The notes under the pieces were generated by a model, which worked only from the letters and a program-made list of their open reading frames with translations, was not told the origin of the DNA and did no database searches. A DNA stretch of 64,000 bases from Astrocystis sublimbata (Eukaryota > Ascomycota > Sordariomycetes > Xylariales > Xylariaceae): contig JAJNNY010000026.1 in NCBI GenBank assembly GCA_022453515.1, positions 372,001-436,000 of the forward strand, given 5' to 3'. Positions 47,701 to 60,361 of this stretch are shown here, piece after piece (position 1 is the first letter of the stretch; each line of letters opens with the position of its first letter). Position numbers and translations under genes: made by a program.

Positions 47701-49691
47701 GTGTTCTGCTGTACGTAGAATGTACGAGGTATGCGGATGCGTTGTCCATTGCACGCACCACCGGACAGGTTCTTTCTTTTATTGCTTCTTCGATGTGTGC
47801 TTATGTAGACCGGTACATGGTTTGCCTGCGCGTAGGATGCATACGGCGGAGTACTTGACGGATTTGAAATACAACATTGCCAGTGGGCTTCTTTACCACT
47901 ACGAGCCATGTGCATTTCATTGCACGCTTCGATGCAGGTAGCAGGATTCTTCGGCACTGGATCGCGACCTTCCTCTGCCAGTCATTGGTCCTGCTCGAGA
48001 GTCAGAAGATTCAAAATCTGGCTTCGCTCGTCGATTGTGATAGTCTACTGATTCTATGTCCCCGTACGTGTGGCTGTCCCGACGATCTAGACTTGCGCTC
48101 CCCATGCATTTCCACGCATGTGTTTTGTTTTCAGCAGATCGCCATGTTTCTGGGTGAGTCTGATCCGTTTCATCGTCACAAGCCGATAGATAGATCGATC
48201 TTGCGCAAGCGTTGGGCTGCTCGCCTGTGCCTGTGCCTGTGCTCGACTGTGCTCGACTGTGCTCGACTGTGATCAACGAGCAGGAAACGAGCACTACCTA
48301 CGGACCGAAACAGGGAAGCGGTGTAGCCGTTTCACACATACCAGGTAGGTCGGTATATACACAAGATTTGGAGGCGGGCTGCGTCACGCTGTTAAGACGA
48401 AAAGAAGCCGGGATTCCGATCATTCGACACCATCACATACCACCAGTGTCGGACCAGTTGAAGACGCCTCGCAGGACAGCGATATTCCTCAGTTGTCATC
48501 GATGACCTCAAAAAGGCAGCTGAATGTGGACATGAGTGATAAGCGTCCTGATCGATCTTGATCGACCTACCTAACTGCCCGAACCTTGTGCACGGGATGG
48601 CGGAGAACAGAGAGGGTGTACTTTAAAGAGTGCTGATCGAGCTGGGAATTGGTTTAGTGCGTGTGAGAAGTGAGAGAGGGAGACGAGGAGAGTGCATTAG
48701 GTGGTCCGGTCCACTGCCCTTAGGTGTGCGCTAGACGCAGCACTACAGCATGTAGGTACTTTGGACTAGGTACAAGTGCATGGAGAGCGAATGCTGATTT
48801 ATAAAACCCCACCATCCACCACACTACAGACCCCTGCGACCCTGTCTGACCACCGTTAGCCGATCCTCTCTGCTCCCAGACATGCACCGTGATGGTGGGG
48901 CCTCGGGGCCCCGACAGTGATCCTGACGGGGGCCTGAGCCTACCTGACAGTGCTAAGGTACCTGAGGTAAGCGGTAAGCAGCCCCAGGGCCCACTCGCCC
49001 ACTGCCTGTCGAGCCTGTCTGTCTGTCAGTCGTGATCGAGCCCAGCGCTGGCCACAGGTAGTCTAGCACAGATCCCCGTGCCCAAGCCAGCCGCTTTTCC
49101 CTAGCACCTCTCCCATTTCCCGTCACCCAATCTTGACCGATCCTGCTTTCTCGGCGCCCAGCCTCCAACCATCTTCTCGAACACTCACGGCCACCACCAC
49201 TGCAGCAACTATTACCGGCGCCCTGACGCCAGATCCTCGACGACAAACCCGACGACAAACCCGCGCGACGGGCATCTCGCCATCACCATTAGTATCTTGG
49301 TGTCTTGAATTGCACCAACATACACGCCACGGGGCCCCGACGCGCCACGGCAAACGGTACACGAGTGAGGACGAGGACCGTCCGGAACACCAGAGGATTG
49401 ATTGATTCACTACCTCGGGTTCGGGGACAGAGGAGGACAGCACGTACGTACGGTCGCACGGGACGAAGCAGTGTGCGACGCGGACCGATCACCATTACGT
49501 CTTCCCGCAGCCCTTTGGACCAAGGGCTGTCGTTCCATTCCATGGCGACCAACTTTCGATAACACGACGTCGCTCAATCCCTCCCTGGCGGTGCGCGCAT
49601 ACCGTCTACCTTTTTGCAGCAGTTGCTGCCACTCAGGAACCCCTTCCGCATCGAGCCGTGTCAAATCACCCTCGCGGCCACAGTAGCGAAC
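44704..49691. other. Gene-poor 5 kb region, AT-rich at its left
   Basis: I recognise no gene. From about 44.9 to 46.5 kb the DNA is visibly AT-richer than the coding parts. Three exact copies of TACCTAGGTA lie at 45107-45116, 45736-45745 and 46356-46365. No transposase or reverse transcriptase motif appears in any frame that I examined. The right end, from about 48.8 kb, includes the palH promoter and 5' leader. Confidence 0.5.
48223..48270. repeat. Compound tandem repeat: GCCTGT x3 then GCTCGACTGT x3
   Basis: Three 6-base units run directly into three exact 10-base units. The second block may have grown from the first. Confidence 0.9.
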
Positions 49692-51752
49692 ATGTCGGCT
49701 TGTGCGCCATTGACGCTTGCCGCCGGCGGCGTCTACTCTATCGCAGGCGCAGCCCCCACGATTCTCGCCGCCGGGGCTGTTCTCTTCCCCCCGTGTGCCA
49801 CCCTCGCGCCCATTGCCCAACGCGCTATCATTGTCACCGGAGGCGTGAGCACGGATGAGGCGGAGCCCATATCGCCTGACTACGATGATTTCCGAACCCC
49901 TTTTTATGCTACGGTGTTTCCCCAATGCTACGCCTTAGCCGCCACCACCGTGCTGGCGTATATGCTCTTAATCATGCTCGTCATTGCACCGAGATCGTTT
50001 CTGGATGGCGGAATTGTGACCTTGGGACGCCGTGGTTTCGCCAATGGCCGTGCCAACGGCATCACCATTGGTGGCCGCCCAACGCTCCAGAAGATCGCCG
50101 CCCTTTCGGTTGCCGTATCCCTTACTATCGCGTCTGTTGACACGTTTCGCGTAGCCGAAGAACAGTACGTCCAGGGTTTTCAGGACGCCCACAAGTTGCA
50201 AGAGCAAGTGCTTGGTGGCACACAACTGAAAGTCATTCAACTCATTTCCGACACCTTTCTATGGCTGGCACAGGCACAGACCCTAATCCGGCTGTTTCCG
50301 CGTCAGCGTGAGAAGATCATCATCAAGTGGACAGCCTTTGCCCTTATCAGCCTTGATCTTGTCTTTGGCGCCCTCAATAGCTTCCAATACATGACACACA
50401 GCTTCAAACCCCGCCAGTTTACTGAGGCCGTCCCAGCCCTCAGCTATCTATTCCAACTGTCACTTGGCCTCCTATACGCCGCCTGGGTCCTTTACTATGC
50501 GCTGATGAAGAAGCGATACGCGTTCTACCATCCGCTCATGAAGAACATATCATTAATGGCCGCATTCTCTATTGGCTCATTGCTCGTGCCAGTCGTCTTC
50601 TTTGTCTTGGATATTGCGGAACCGAAGTTCACTGGCTGGGGTGATTATGTGAGATGGGTTGGTGCAGCCGCTGCCAGCGTCGTTGTTTGGGAGTGGGTGG
50701 AACGAATTGAAGCGCTGGAGCGCGAGGAGAAGAAGGATGGCGTTCTAGGGCGTGAGGTATTTGACGGTGACGAGATGATTGACATATCGCCATCAGATCT
50801 TACGTGGCCTCGCCGAAGGAAGAGCCCGAAGACCAACGAATCGACCGACGGAGGCGATGGGAACCGCTATAAAGGCTGGCCTGCTACATCATCCATATCC
50901 CGGCGATATCGTTTACCGGTAGAAAATAATTCTAACCATACACAAGATGGCACGGCCCGGCAGGTCGCGCCAGGCAGAGAAACGGCCACACGATTTCTGC
51001 AGCCACCGCTCTGGGTCTCGAGGCCACCTCCAGCAGTTACTCCTATTAGCAGGACAGACACTGCTAGTGCTGATAGCACAATATATCGGGTTCGGTATCA
51101 GCCGCTCACCGAGACCACATCCAGAACAACAGATGACGGCCATCGACCGCCGTCCAGAGAGGATCTTGTTCCTCCCGCTGATTCTGATCCGCCCCTGCAG
51201 ACTCACGATTCGTCCGACTCTAATGATTTGATTAAAGAACAATCAAAGCCTATAAGTAACGCGGCGGATGGAGCACATCCCGGTTCTCGTGGGCTTTTGG
51301 GATCCCTAGCGCCCTGGAATCCGTTTCGTCGCCGATCTCGCGATCCACCAGCTGAAGTCCTTCCTCATACTATGCCTAAAACGGACACACCACAGCGAGA
51401 CCACGACACACTCTCGCGTTGGGATATCCGTGGCCGAGTGGAAGACTTTGCCGCGACCCAAGCTGAGAGAGTCCTTCAGCGAATACGGCCAACACCAGAC
51501 ACGGAAAGTCTACCAGTCACAGTCATTCCCGCTCCAGCGAGGCGTGGTGCGGCGATGGCTCGCTTACTAGAAGAGGGGGAGCGTGAGAGAGGGACAGCAA
51601 CATCACCCGATTCGGCAAGCCGAGAGATCAGGAACTACAGACCACCATCGCTCCATCAGCCTGACCACGGTAGTCACAATCCATCCCCCCATGTGTCGCT
51701 CGGTAGGCGCTATAGTGGCTCCAGCACCAACGCCTTGGATAGAGACTGCTGA
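49692..51752 (+). CDS. palH: PalH/Rim21 ambient pH sensor
   Basis: Plasma-membrane receptor of the Pal/Rim pathway, which senses alkaline pH and leads to PacC activation. The frame is intronless and gives 686 aa. I start it at 49692 (MSACAPLTLAAGGVYS), since the extension to 49614 begins with TTG and lacks an ATG. The N-terminal extracellular domain includes the conserved Cys pair (SACAP, FPPCATLA). Seven membrane segments follow within residues 80-350, including YALAATTVLAYMLLIMLVI, IIIKWTAFALISLDLVFGAL and LMAAFSIGSLLVPVVFFVLD. The segment between VALSVAVSL and SFQYMTH fits the family. The C-terminal 340 residues form a hydrophilic cytosolic tail, Ser/Thr/Pro-rich, where PalF-type arrestins bind in Aspergillus. 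Confidence 0.93.
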   Translation: MSACAPLTLAAGGVYSIAGAAPTILAAGAVLFPPCATLAPIAQRAIIVTGGVSTDEAEPISPDYDDFRTPFYATVFPQCYALAATTVLAYMLLIMLVIAPRSFLDGGIVTLGRRGFANGRANGITIGGRPTLQKIAALSVAVSLTIASVDTFRVAEEQYVQGFQDAHKLQEQVLGGTQLKVIQLISDTFLWLAQAQTLIRLFPRQREKIIIKWTAFALISLDLVFGALNSFQYMTHSFKPRQFTEAVPALSYLFQLSLGLLYAAWVLYYALMKKRYAFYHPLMKNISLMAAFSIGSLLVPVVFFVLDIAEPKFTGWGDYVRWVGAAAASVVVWEWVERIEALEREEKKDGVLGREVFDGDEMIDISPSDLTWPRRRKSPKTNESTDGGDGNRYKGWPATSSISRRYRLPVENNSNHTQDGTARQVAPGRETATRFLQPPLWVSRPPPAVTPISRTDTASADSTIYRVRYQPLTETTSRTTDDGHRPPSREDLVPPADSDPPLQTHDSSDSNDLIKEQSKPISNAADGAHPGSRGLLGSLAPWNPFRRRSRDPPAEVLPHTMPKTDTPQRDHDTLSRWDIRGRVEDFAATQAERVLQRIRPTPDTESLPVTVIPAPARRGAAMARLLEEGERERGTATSPDSASREIRNYRPPSLHQPDHGSHNPSPHVSLGRRYSGSSTNALDRDC

Positions 51753-53607
51753 GGACAGGCGGGATGTATGGGGCAGCGGTCGGGGGACAAGATTTCGGCC
51801 CGACCGTGGAAAATGAGTGAGCCTGTGTTCTTCTGATCTTGTCGTTTCTGCTTGCTTAGTTTCAACGATGGGGATGCGAGCGTGGCGCTTGGGGTTTTGC
51901 ATTTCTCGCAGGATTTAGTGAGCGGCATTGCATGGAGTTTGGGATCAAAAGGGATTTTTGATACGTTTCAAGGTTCGAGCCTTGGAACGTGCATGCGTGA
52001 TTTGGAGGGTGCAGACCGGAGTGCTCCTGAACCCCCATTCTGATGGAATTGGGGGACATCTGTATATACATATACCCAAGCCCGGTTGTGATAACCACTG
52101 TATTTTTCCCGACACATAGCGTCATTTGAATATTGAGACTTCCTGAAAGCTTACGCATGTAAGATGTTTCGAAGAAAGTATGATGTGATGCCAGAAATTA
52201 TACAATATATACGTCGAGAAGTACATCAGGTCTGGATTCTCCTGCTCCTCTACAGATCTACGTATCACGAACGATTGCAAGCCTTCACCTCAGTCAGCTA
52301 CCTAAGTATTACCGTTCCCGCTTGTGCTCGATCCAGTGCCGAGTGGCTGAGAATGATATTGAGCATTGTCGGACATTCAACCCCAGGACCCTGCCGAGCC
52401 TGCCACAGTCTTGTCAGGGCATGGGCCATAACCTTAAATTACATAAGGTAGGTGCAGAGTCAAGTAGTCGGCTTGGCCAGGAGCGCTAGCCCTATTCGTA
52501 CGCCCACTGGATGTTGGGTGTTTGAAGTACCGAGAATACACTGCACTTGTTTGCTGGCACATTTGATACACGTAGTTGTAGCCCACATTCGCCGTCACTC
52601 AAAGCACCGCATTTGTCTCCAATGCCAATCTTGCGGCGAGAAGGTACATACTATAGTAATTACGCAGGGAGCAGAACCCCATCTGAGCAGGCGCGAAATT
52701 GGGTTTGGGGACCTCAGCCAATTAACACGCTAGAAATTCGTGCAAGCTAGCCAATCAGAGGCTCAATTCGGGATACCAAAAACCATGTGCGAACCGAGAC
52801 AAGGGTCCCGGCGGGGTCCTGACGGGTTCTCATGGCGACCGGGAAGGCACCAGGTGTGGGGATTGCGCTGGGCTAAGGGTACCAAGTAAGTACATGCCGA
52901 GCACGCCTGCCATGCAGTGCGAGAATTAGATGATACCAGTGGACGCAGAAATCGCTAGTGGCAGGCGAGGCAGGCGAGGCAGGCGAGGCAGGTAGGACCC
53001 TTCTATTCTCTCGCGCCCCTGCCTCGCTGGCCTCGCCTGCCGTGTGCCTGCCGTGTGCCTAATTAGGTACTACCTAGGTACCTACCTAACCCGCCTAGGT
53101 AGGCACTAGGCACTGTAGTGGGGATAATTCAAGGGCCAATTTCCTCCTGCCTCCTTATCGTCAACCCCGTCTCCGTCCACGTCGGCAATGGTATCTACTC
53201 GTATGAGTGTTCCTCTCTATCAGATCTCCAATCATCAATTCTCTCAAAATCTACACAGCAGATACTAGCACTAGACTCTAGTACTTCTGATCCTTGCCTA
53301 GCCCGCTCGGAGTCCTCCACTGACGCGTGCTGCTCCCTTCCAAGGAATCGCGTACTCGTCGGTGCTCGATTTTTGACTTTCGACTCCTGCACCCACGTGC
53401 TGCATCGCGAACACCTACTGTTGTTGCCTTTGCCGCCTGGCTTGCCAGTGTTTCCAACTCATTCGGTCTTCATTCCTAGATGACTTCACTCCTTTAGCAT
53501 CTATGGTCTGAAAGTTCTCCGTCACACCGACTCCAACCTCAGCCAGCCCTCTCGAGTTTACCCTCACACTCCCCGATTCCACGGTCCTGCCTGCGAGGTC
53601 AACTACC
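51753..53607. other. Intergenic palH / ceramide synthase
   Basis: About 1.85 kb. It holds the GCAGGCGAG tandem repeat and its inverted counterpart (listed separately), an exact TACCTAGGTA at 53071-53080, and the ceramide synthase leader with CT-rich stretches from about 53140 on. I recognise no gene. Confidence 0.5.
52960..53041. repeat. Inverted repeat built from a GCAGGCGAG tandem array
   Basis: The left arm (from 52960) has three and a half 9-base GCAGGCGAG units. The right arm (53019-53041) is nearly the reverse complement of 22 bases of it, with one slip. The two could fold into a long GC-rich hairpin with a loop of roughly 25-35 bases. It lies 570-650 bases upstream of the ceramide synthase start. 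Confidence 0.75.
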
Positions 53608-55047
53608 ATGACGTCTGCCGAACCGTTTCCTCTCTTCAACGCCGCCGCCGAGCCGCTGGAGCAGACTGCGCGTCGCCGACCTAGAAAGTCGAGCGGGCTG
53701 CCGGCTGAGATCCGCGCCGGCGACACTGGCGCCCCGAGTCTGACCAGTCTCGCGAGCGCCGTCCCCGCCTCGCCCGCCCGACCCTCCACCGTCGACGGCA
53801 GCGCCAGACGAGGCTCCAAGCGCCGCAAGGCACGCTCCATGCTGCGTCGCTTCAAGCACTTCGCCCTCAAGCATACCTGGGTCTTGCCCCTCATCATCCT
53901 CGTCGTCGTCGGTACTCTCTACATCGTCAACCCGACCGAATCGAACCCGATCAATCACTTCATCTTCCTATCCTACAAGCTCCCTCCCGACGCGAATGCC
54001 GACCCTGATACCCCCGTCCAGTATGGCAAGGGACTCTGGGATATTGCTTTCGTCACCTTCTACACTGTTGTCCTCTCCTTCACCCGCGAGTTCATCATGC
54101 AGGAGTTTCTGCGACCGCTGGCTAAGAAAGCTGGGCTCAAGCGTGCCAAGCAGTCTCGCTTCATGGAGCAGGCCTACACGGCCATCTACTTCGGCTTCCT
54201 CGGTCCTGCCGGCATGTACGTCATGAGCCACACTCCCATCTGGTACTTCAACACCCGTGCCATGTACGAGAACTTCCCCCATCGCACCCACGCCGCCGAC
54301 TTCAAGTTCTACTACCTGTTCCAGGCCGCATACTGGGCCCAGCAGGCCATAGTGCTCTTGCTAGGCTTGGAGGAGCGCAGGAAGGATTTCAAGGAACTCG
54401 TTGGACACCACATTGTCTCCTTGTCCTTGATTGGGCTCAGCTATCGATTCCACTTCACGTACATGGGCCTGGCTGTCTATATCACTCACGATATCAGTGA
54501 CTTCTTCTTGGCGGTAAGTCTAGTGTGGCGCTCGAATTGCGCCCTGGTACTCTCGGTAGAGCCTGATTGCTAATCGTGTTCTGCATAGACCTCGAAGACA
54601 CTCAACTATATCGATCATTGGGCCACCGGACCTTACTTCTTTGTCTTCATGTGCGTCTGGGGATATCTACGACATTACCTAAATCTGCGCATCATCTGGT
54701 CCCTCTTTACCGAGTTCAAGACGGTCGGACCTTACGAGCTCAACTGGGAAACCCAACAGTACAAGTGTGAACTATCCTTCGTCATCACTCTTGCGCTTCT
54801 TTCCTCGCTTCAGGCCCTCAATCTGTTCTGGTGGTTCTTCATTGTTAGAATTGCCTACCGCTTTGTGGTATACCAGACAGCCGATGATGACCGATCCGAA
54901 GCTGAGTTATCTGACGCTGAGGATGTGCCAGCTGTTTCCGAAAAGGTCACTGGCGCACAACCCAATGGTCACGCCACAGGTATTGACGGCGCTAATGGCG
55001 TTGCTGTAAATCGTGCGAATGGATCAACTGTCAAGAAATCAAACTGA
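53608..55047 (+). CDS. LAG1: Ceramide synthase (LAG1/LAC1 family)
   Basis: ER enzyme that N-acylates sphingoid bases to make (dihydro)ceramide. Exon 1 is 53608-54513 and exon 2 is 54589-55047, with a 75-base intron splitting SDFFLA|TSKTLNY, giving 454 aa. The Lag motif is intact, with the two adjacent His (LVGHHIVSLSLIG) and two Asp (THDISDFF). Membrane helices include VLPLIILVVVGTLYIV near residue 90 and LSFVITLALLSSL. Basic residues near 70-85 (SKRRKARSMLRRFKH) precede the first helix. A hydrophilic acidic C-terminal tail (DDDRSEAELSDAEDVP) resembles the phospho-regulated tails of yeast Lag1/Lac1, which is inference. It lies downstream of palH on the same strand, 1.85 kb apart. Confidence 0.95.
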
Positions 55048-58000
55048 TTGATCTCATTCGGTGCCATGGTCATCACTTGGAGTTTTGCCTGAGGGCCTTC
55101 TCTCCCTCTCATGCATGGTAGGGCAAGAAGTTTGCATGAAACTGAGATGATGGATTTGGATGATGGTACGAGGTGGACTGCGTTGGACGTATTTGATCTA
55201 CGTTTTGACAGCTACGAACCGTGTCGAGAAGGGGCATGTTGGTTGATTCGTCTGCACTTTCAGTGGGTGTACGGTTCAGATACGCACATTGACTCGCACG
55301 GTCAGGAAAACAATGGAGACTGACTACTGGTGCAAGCAGCTTTGAGGAGCTGCTATATGAACTGGTAACTTTGCAGGCATCGGACAGATGTTCCACAGCT
55401 ATTCGTGTGGTATGGTACGGCCTAATGCTAGAAACAAAAGAATTATGATGAAAACGAGGTCTATAACGGTGCAGTCCCCGGAGGTTCAAGATGAGACGAG
55501 TCACGATTAACCCATTCCTTCATACTTATGTCATTACTACCTACCTATATCCCTACATAATACCTCATGGGTATATATCGATGATGTATAGACTCTTATT
55601 TATTACGGGACTGGGGGAGACCAGCAGGAGGGGAAATCGGAGCGCCGAGACCTGTGCCGAGACCTACACCGAGATCATTGCTATGTTCTTGTTATAAAGA
55701 CTAGCTACCTTGGAGTTAACAAACAAATATATTAGTTCGAAAGCACATGCCAATCTATTACTCACGATAGCTATGCCTTGCGGTGAATTACTACACTGTG
55801 TTTATGTGATAATGTTCTTATAGATAGATTAATTTGTCCGTGTTTCTCCCTCATTCTTGCTAGCTGTGTATTATATAACAACCGAATGTAGTACCATATG
55901 TGTCATGCTAGCTAAGTTCTATGTTCTCACACAATTGGTGTATTTCTTGAAGTCGATGAGTGTGAGCTGATATAAGTCTTCACAGACAGACTGTCTGGTT
56001 TATATTGTAAAGGTGCATATATCGCACGGGCACAAGACTAGAGGTAATAGTTTTCGATCCGTGAAATCAGTCAACCTAGATATATGTTCGGCTCCATGAG
56101 TTCTTTGTCACAGTCTAGACAACTTAAACATTAAATAGACAAACCTGCAGCGTTTGGTCTAGTTGCTATCTTTCCCTGCTCTACTAAGCCTCACACAAAT
56201 GAACTTGTGATTTATGATGAAGACATATGGGGAATTCGGCTACGGGTATGGACTCAACATCATGAATCTATGTAATGGTTAATCCATGAATGATGGCATG
56301 ATCAAAGAGATGTATGTAGTGTCGGAGAGCTACTCGTGATAGCAAGGCGCGGTTGGTGTTGAACATGGAAGGAAATGAAGGGGCTTGTACACAAGGCATG
56401 AGGCAGACTTGCAGATTTCACATGATAAAAAGCATCGTAGACGCAGCTGTCACTTTATCTTATTGCAATTTTACCCGTGGATTTGTATAATAATGTGAGC
56501 CCCTAGAACGATGAGAGACAAGAGAAGAGCTACAAGACTCATGCTCTAGATTTCACAGCTTACTTGAGTGTGTATGCATGACAATACTGCCTATCCTTGC
56601 GACAAGGAGTCTTATTAATATATACATGCAACGAAATCTTTGATAAAGTTGCCGTGACCAATACTGGTGACACTTGCTAATACCCAACATGGGAATTGAT
56701 TAATCAGTACATTCGAGTATATATGAAGAGGTTTGAATGAATAGGCTCGCTTAAAGCAGTATTGTGACAACAACCTTAGTTGTTTAACCCCTTTCCCTCC
56801 CCACTCTGCCTCACCAACTATTACGAAGTACCACTTAACACAACCTGGACCATGGTCCCCTATCTAAAATTCGAATGATTTAATAGGGACAACGATTCAA
56901 TATAGCTCATCATGCTGGTATTGGAATTGGTTCATAGCTTAAGCCCTATTGCTACATAGCAAAGTTCTAAATGTTGATACAAGGAGTTGGCTTTTCATGT
57001 TCCTTTGTGCACCGATTGAATGTATCAAAAGTGATTTGGAAGAATGTCGCAAGTACTTGTCCCAGTATCACACTTTATTTTGATTTATCGGAAGGGCAGG
57101 TTTACCTATCCAGGCAGTCTTCGAACTTACTAGAAAGATTATAAATTACTGTAGTCCTTCGTATATTGTCAACAAATCCTGATTCTCGTCGTTCCAGAAT
57201 ATTGAGTGTTCGAGCCCAAGGCGCCATTATATCTTGCTCACGTTCAGTCCAAGCTCTTTTCTGTTGGACTCGGTTGAAAAGTTGTCCACTACCTTGCTTG
57301 ACTGAAGCCATCGCAACAAGGGAGCCAACGAGTATCTTGATACATCACTTGCATAGGCTTGTGGTCACCTAGCAAGCTAATATATTTCTTTCTATCCATA
57401 ATACCCGACATCCATAACCTGGTCTCATAGTCAACGTCTGATATCCTCATGGATTCCTTATGGATAGATCTGATACATGCACACCCATCGAGAATCGAGA
57501 CTACACATACACTATCTACCTTTTAGGTAAACACCGTAACATCGCGGGCCTGCACAGTTCTTCCTCGAGCTAGCTAGCCATCTTGGCTAACCTAAGTTAC
57601 ATATGTAAAGCATACTGGCGTACGTAACCCAACAAGCAGGCATGCGACACTAGTGGGTTTCTAGCTCAGAAGTCGGTCCTTGTCTCCCCAGCCCTCATTC
57701 GTCTGTGGCGTTGAGTGCGTACGCGTACGAGTAACTTGATCGTATCCAAAACATTCAAGCATCGCGAGCCGCACCACCAGCAGGGAAGAAAGAGCGAGCG
57801 AAAAAAGGTGACAATGGCCGAATGAGGCATGGTATCGTAAGTGCGGTAGGTCGGTAGGGTGATTACCCATACGACACTTCCATACATAGACGGGCAGATC
57901 TAAATAGCGCAAGCTGTCACAAAAACATCCAACAAAACCGGCCAATTAAGTAGCGTGGAATTCAGCCTGAAGCAACCATCTCACCTGCGACACGCTCGTG

Positions 58001-60361
58001 ATAGGTAGTGTGCGGGTGAGCAGTCAGTCAGTCAGTAGTCTCCTACGTACATTGATCACCAGCCGAGCCAGCTAGGCGTGCGAGCGTGCTAGGTCAGCGA
58101 TGGGAAAAACGAGGCTTGAAGAAAGGGTAATCCGGATCAGCGGGGCCGCCACGATCGATCCACACACACACACACACACTACTTTCCTCGCTTTCTTCAC
58201 TTTCCGAGTATTACTTACTCAGAGCACTACTTACTGACCTGAGCCTGACCCATCCGAGCATCCTCGCCATCCACCACACCATTCCTATCACGGCGACTGT
58301 GACCTCGAATCACCATGCCACCTGCGCCCGACCTATCAGGTAGCCAACGCCGTGAATTTGTGCATCGTAGGCATCCGAGGCATCGTAAGCATTTGGGCGC
58401 CCCATCTCCCATCTCCCATATCGAAATAACACGAGTCATCGAATCCACTTCCGATGCTCCCATGCGGCTACAGTACATACATACGTACACACATACATTC
58501 ATACATTCATACCTACATCCAACACAATGCATACCTGCATACACCAATGTAGGTATGTATGAGTGCGTCCGTACATATATGCCTAGGTACGTTACAAACG
58601 TACCATGCGTTATACTATTGTATTATTGTAGGTTAGAAGGAGTTCGATTAAGTAAGTATGTGTTACATATAGTATATGTAGCCGCGCCTCAAGACGCCGC
58701 GCCATGTACTTCCAATAGCAGCTTCACCCATGTTCTTACCCATCCTCTAAGTGCACAGCCGAGAGCCAGTCAAACTCGTGATGCCCCCCGCCTCGGCCCC
58801 TCCTCGCAACGCCACTACTATTTGTTACCACTTAAAACCCACACTTACACAACTACGCGCGCCCGGATCTGCGCTGTCTAGAACATTTTTTTTATCGTAC
58901 TACCATACCATACAATACCCCAATCCTTCCTTTCACATGCATGCCCATGCGCATTGTCCCAGGGTGGAGCTTTTTGTGGCACACACGCCAGCCAACCAAC
59001 CCACTCGCGTGGAAGTCGGGCTGATTGATTGATGGATTGATGGGCCATCTTCGAGCAAGGCTCTACGTACTTACTTAGTCTACTGGTATTATCGAGATAT
59101 CGTTTCATCAACGGGCAACTGACTGACTGACTGGTCATAATATGACTTACTATTGTACGCAAACAATTGCCTAATAGCTGGTCGAGGTCGGCCGAATAAA
59201 CCGAATAGGTCTCTTTGCATGCATGCATAAAAAAGTACTCACTTACTGTTACTCCTCGACATGGGTATCGAGTATTGTTGGTTTGGTTTGATATGTCTGT
59301 CGGTCAAACCAACCAATCCATCGTCGGCCATCGTGACAAACTAGAACGTGAGTGCAGTGGGAAATTGCAGATGCCAAAAATATTTTCCTTGATTGATTGA
59401 TTGATGTGCCTGCAAAGTGAACTGTCCGGACATCCTATGACTCCCTGGACAGTCTAATGACTGTCTGGACTGTCTGTGTCTGGACTAACTGTCTGTCTGT
59501 CTTTTTGAAACTGATCACCATTTTTGCTTTGCTTTCCTGGCAAATGTGTAAAGCAAAAATAATAGCACACCTCATTAATCGCCCCTCCCTCCCTCCTCCA
59601 TGTTGCATACATTATTTGATTCTAACCATGTATCCCGTCATGTAGTAGTATTCGCAGTAGTACTCTCGCCTGGCCGCTGGCCCGAACACACGTCCACGTA
59701 GTCACATCTCATTCGTAGTCTTTTCTCGGCCGTGGTAGCATCGAGCCGTCACACCGGAGAAGAGACATCATTAGGCAGAGGTCAGAGAGACAGCGCATAC
59801 TCGGAGCCCAACGTGAAAAGCAAAAAAAAATATCCGAACAAGAATGATAATAGCCTCCCTCCCACTAAAAAACGGAAAGAAAGAAGGACAGAAAAACAGT
59901 GTCTGATTTTCCACGTTTGGGAGACATCCACGTGCCTGCCTGCCTGAAAAGGCAAACTTGCTCCCCTGCCTAGCGTGTAGGACAAGACAGGGTGGGAGGT
60001 CACAGTCAAGATACTGACCAAAGTGACCGGTGGTGCCAATGACAAGTAGTGGTAACCAGGACACGAAAAACAAAAACGTCTTTGGTATCGTCGCATGCAA
60101 ATGTAAGCAAGCACTGGGCTGCTGCCAACGTCCCTTGAGCGTGCCAAGGTCTCGTGACGTTTTTATGTATGCCACCAACGCCAGCAATGCAATATCCCGT
60201 AAAACATGAAAGGTGGATGATTACCGAAGCATGCGTCCATGTATCCATGCTCGTATCAATAATAGTAAGGATGACGATGTTTCCGGGGTAGTTAGAATAA
60301 TGAGAATAGGGTTGAGTGTAATTTGGGAGTGCTCCTCTCCGTTGAGTTGAGCGGTGCCCAA
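55048..60361. other. Gene-poor, AT-rich 5.3 kb region
   Basis: No gene recognised between ceramide synthase and the HMT1-like transporter. From 55.5 to 57.4 kb the sequence is notably AT-rich. Further right it is microsatellite-rich: (CA)n at 58161-58179, CATA/CATT arrays near 58480-58515, GATT arrays near 59023-59040 and 59391-59405, and CTGTCTGGA-type arrays near 59420-59502. Open frames are short or low in complexity. The AT-rich part could be a RIP-degraded repeat, but I see no coding remnant to prove it. Confidence 0.5.
58161..58179. repeat. (CA)n dinucleotide microsatellite
   Basis: A perfect CA run of about 9.5 units in the gene-poor region. Confidence 0.9.

Noticed and set aside
51968..51990. 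tRNA T-arm-like hairpin (CAAGG TTCGAG CCTTG)
   Set aside because: Loop is one base short and there is no D-arm, anticodon arm or acceptor stem around it.
58315..58881. 188-codon plus-strand frame
   Set aside because: Consists largely of CATA/TACA microsatellite translated as Tyr-His-Thr repeats; no conserved domain.
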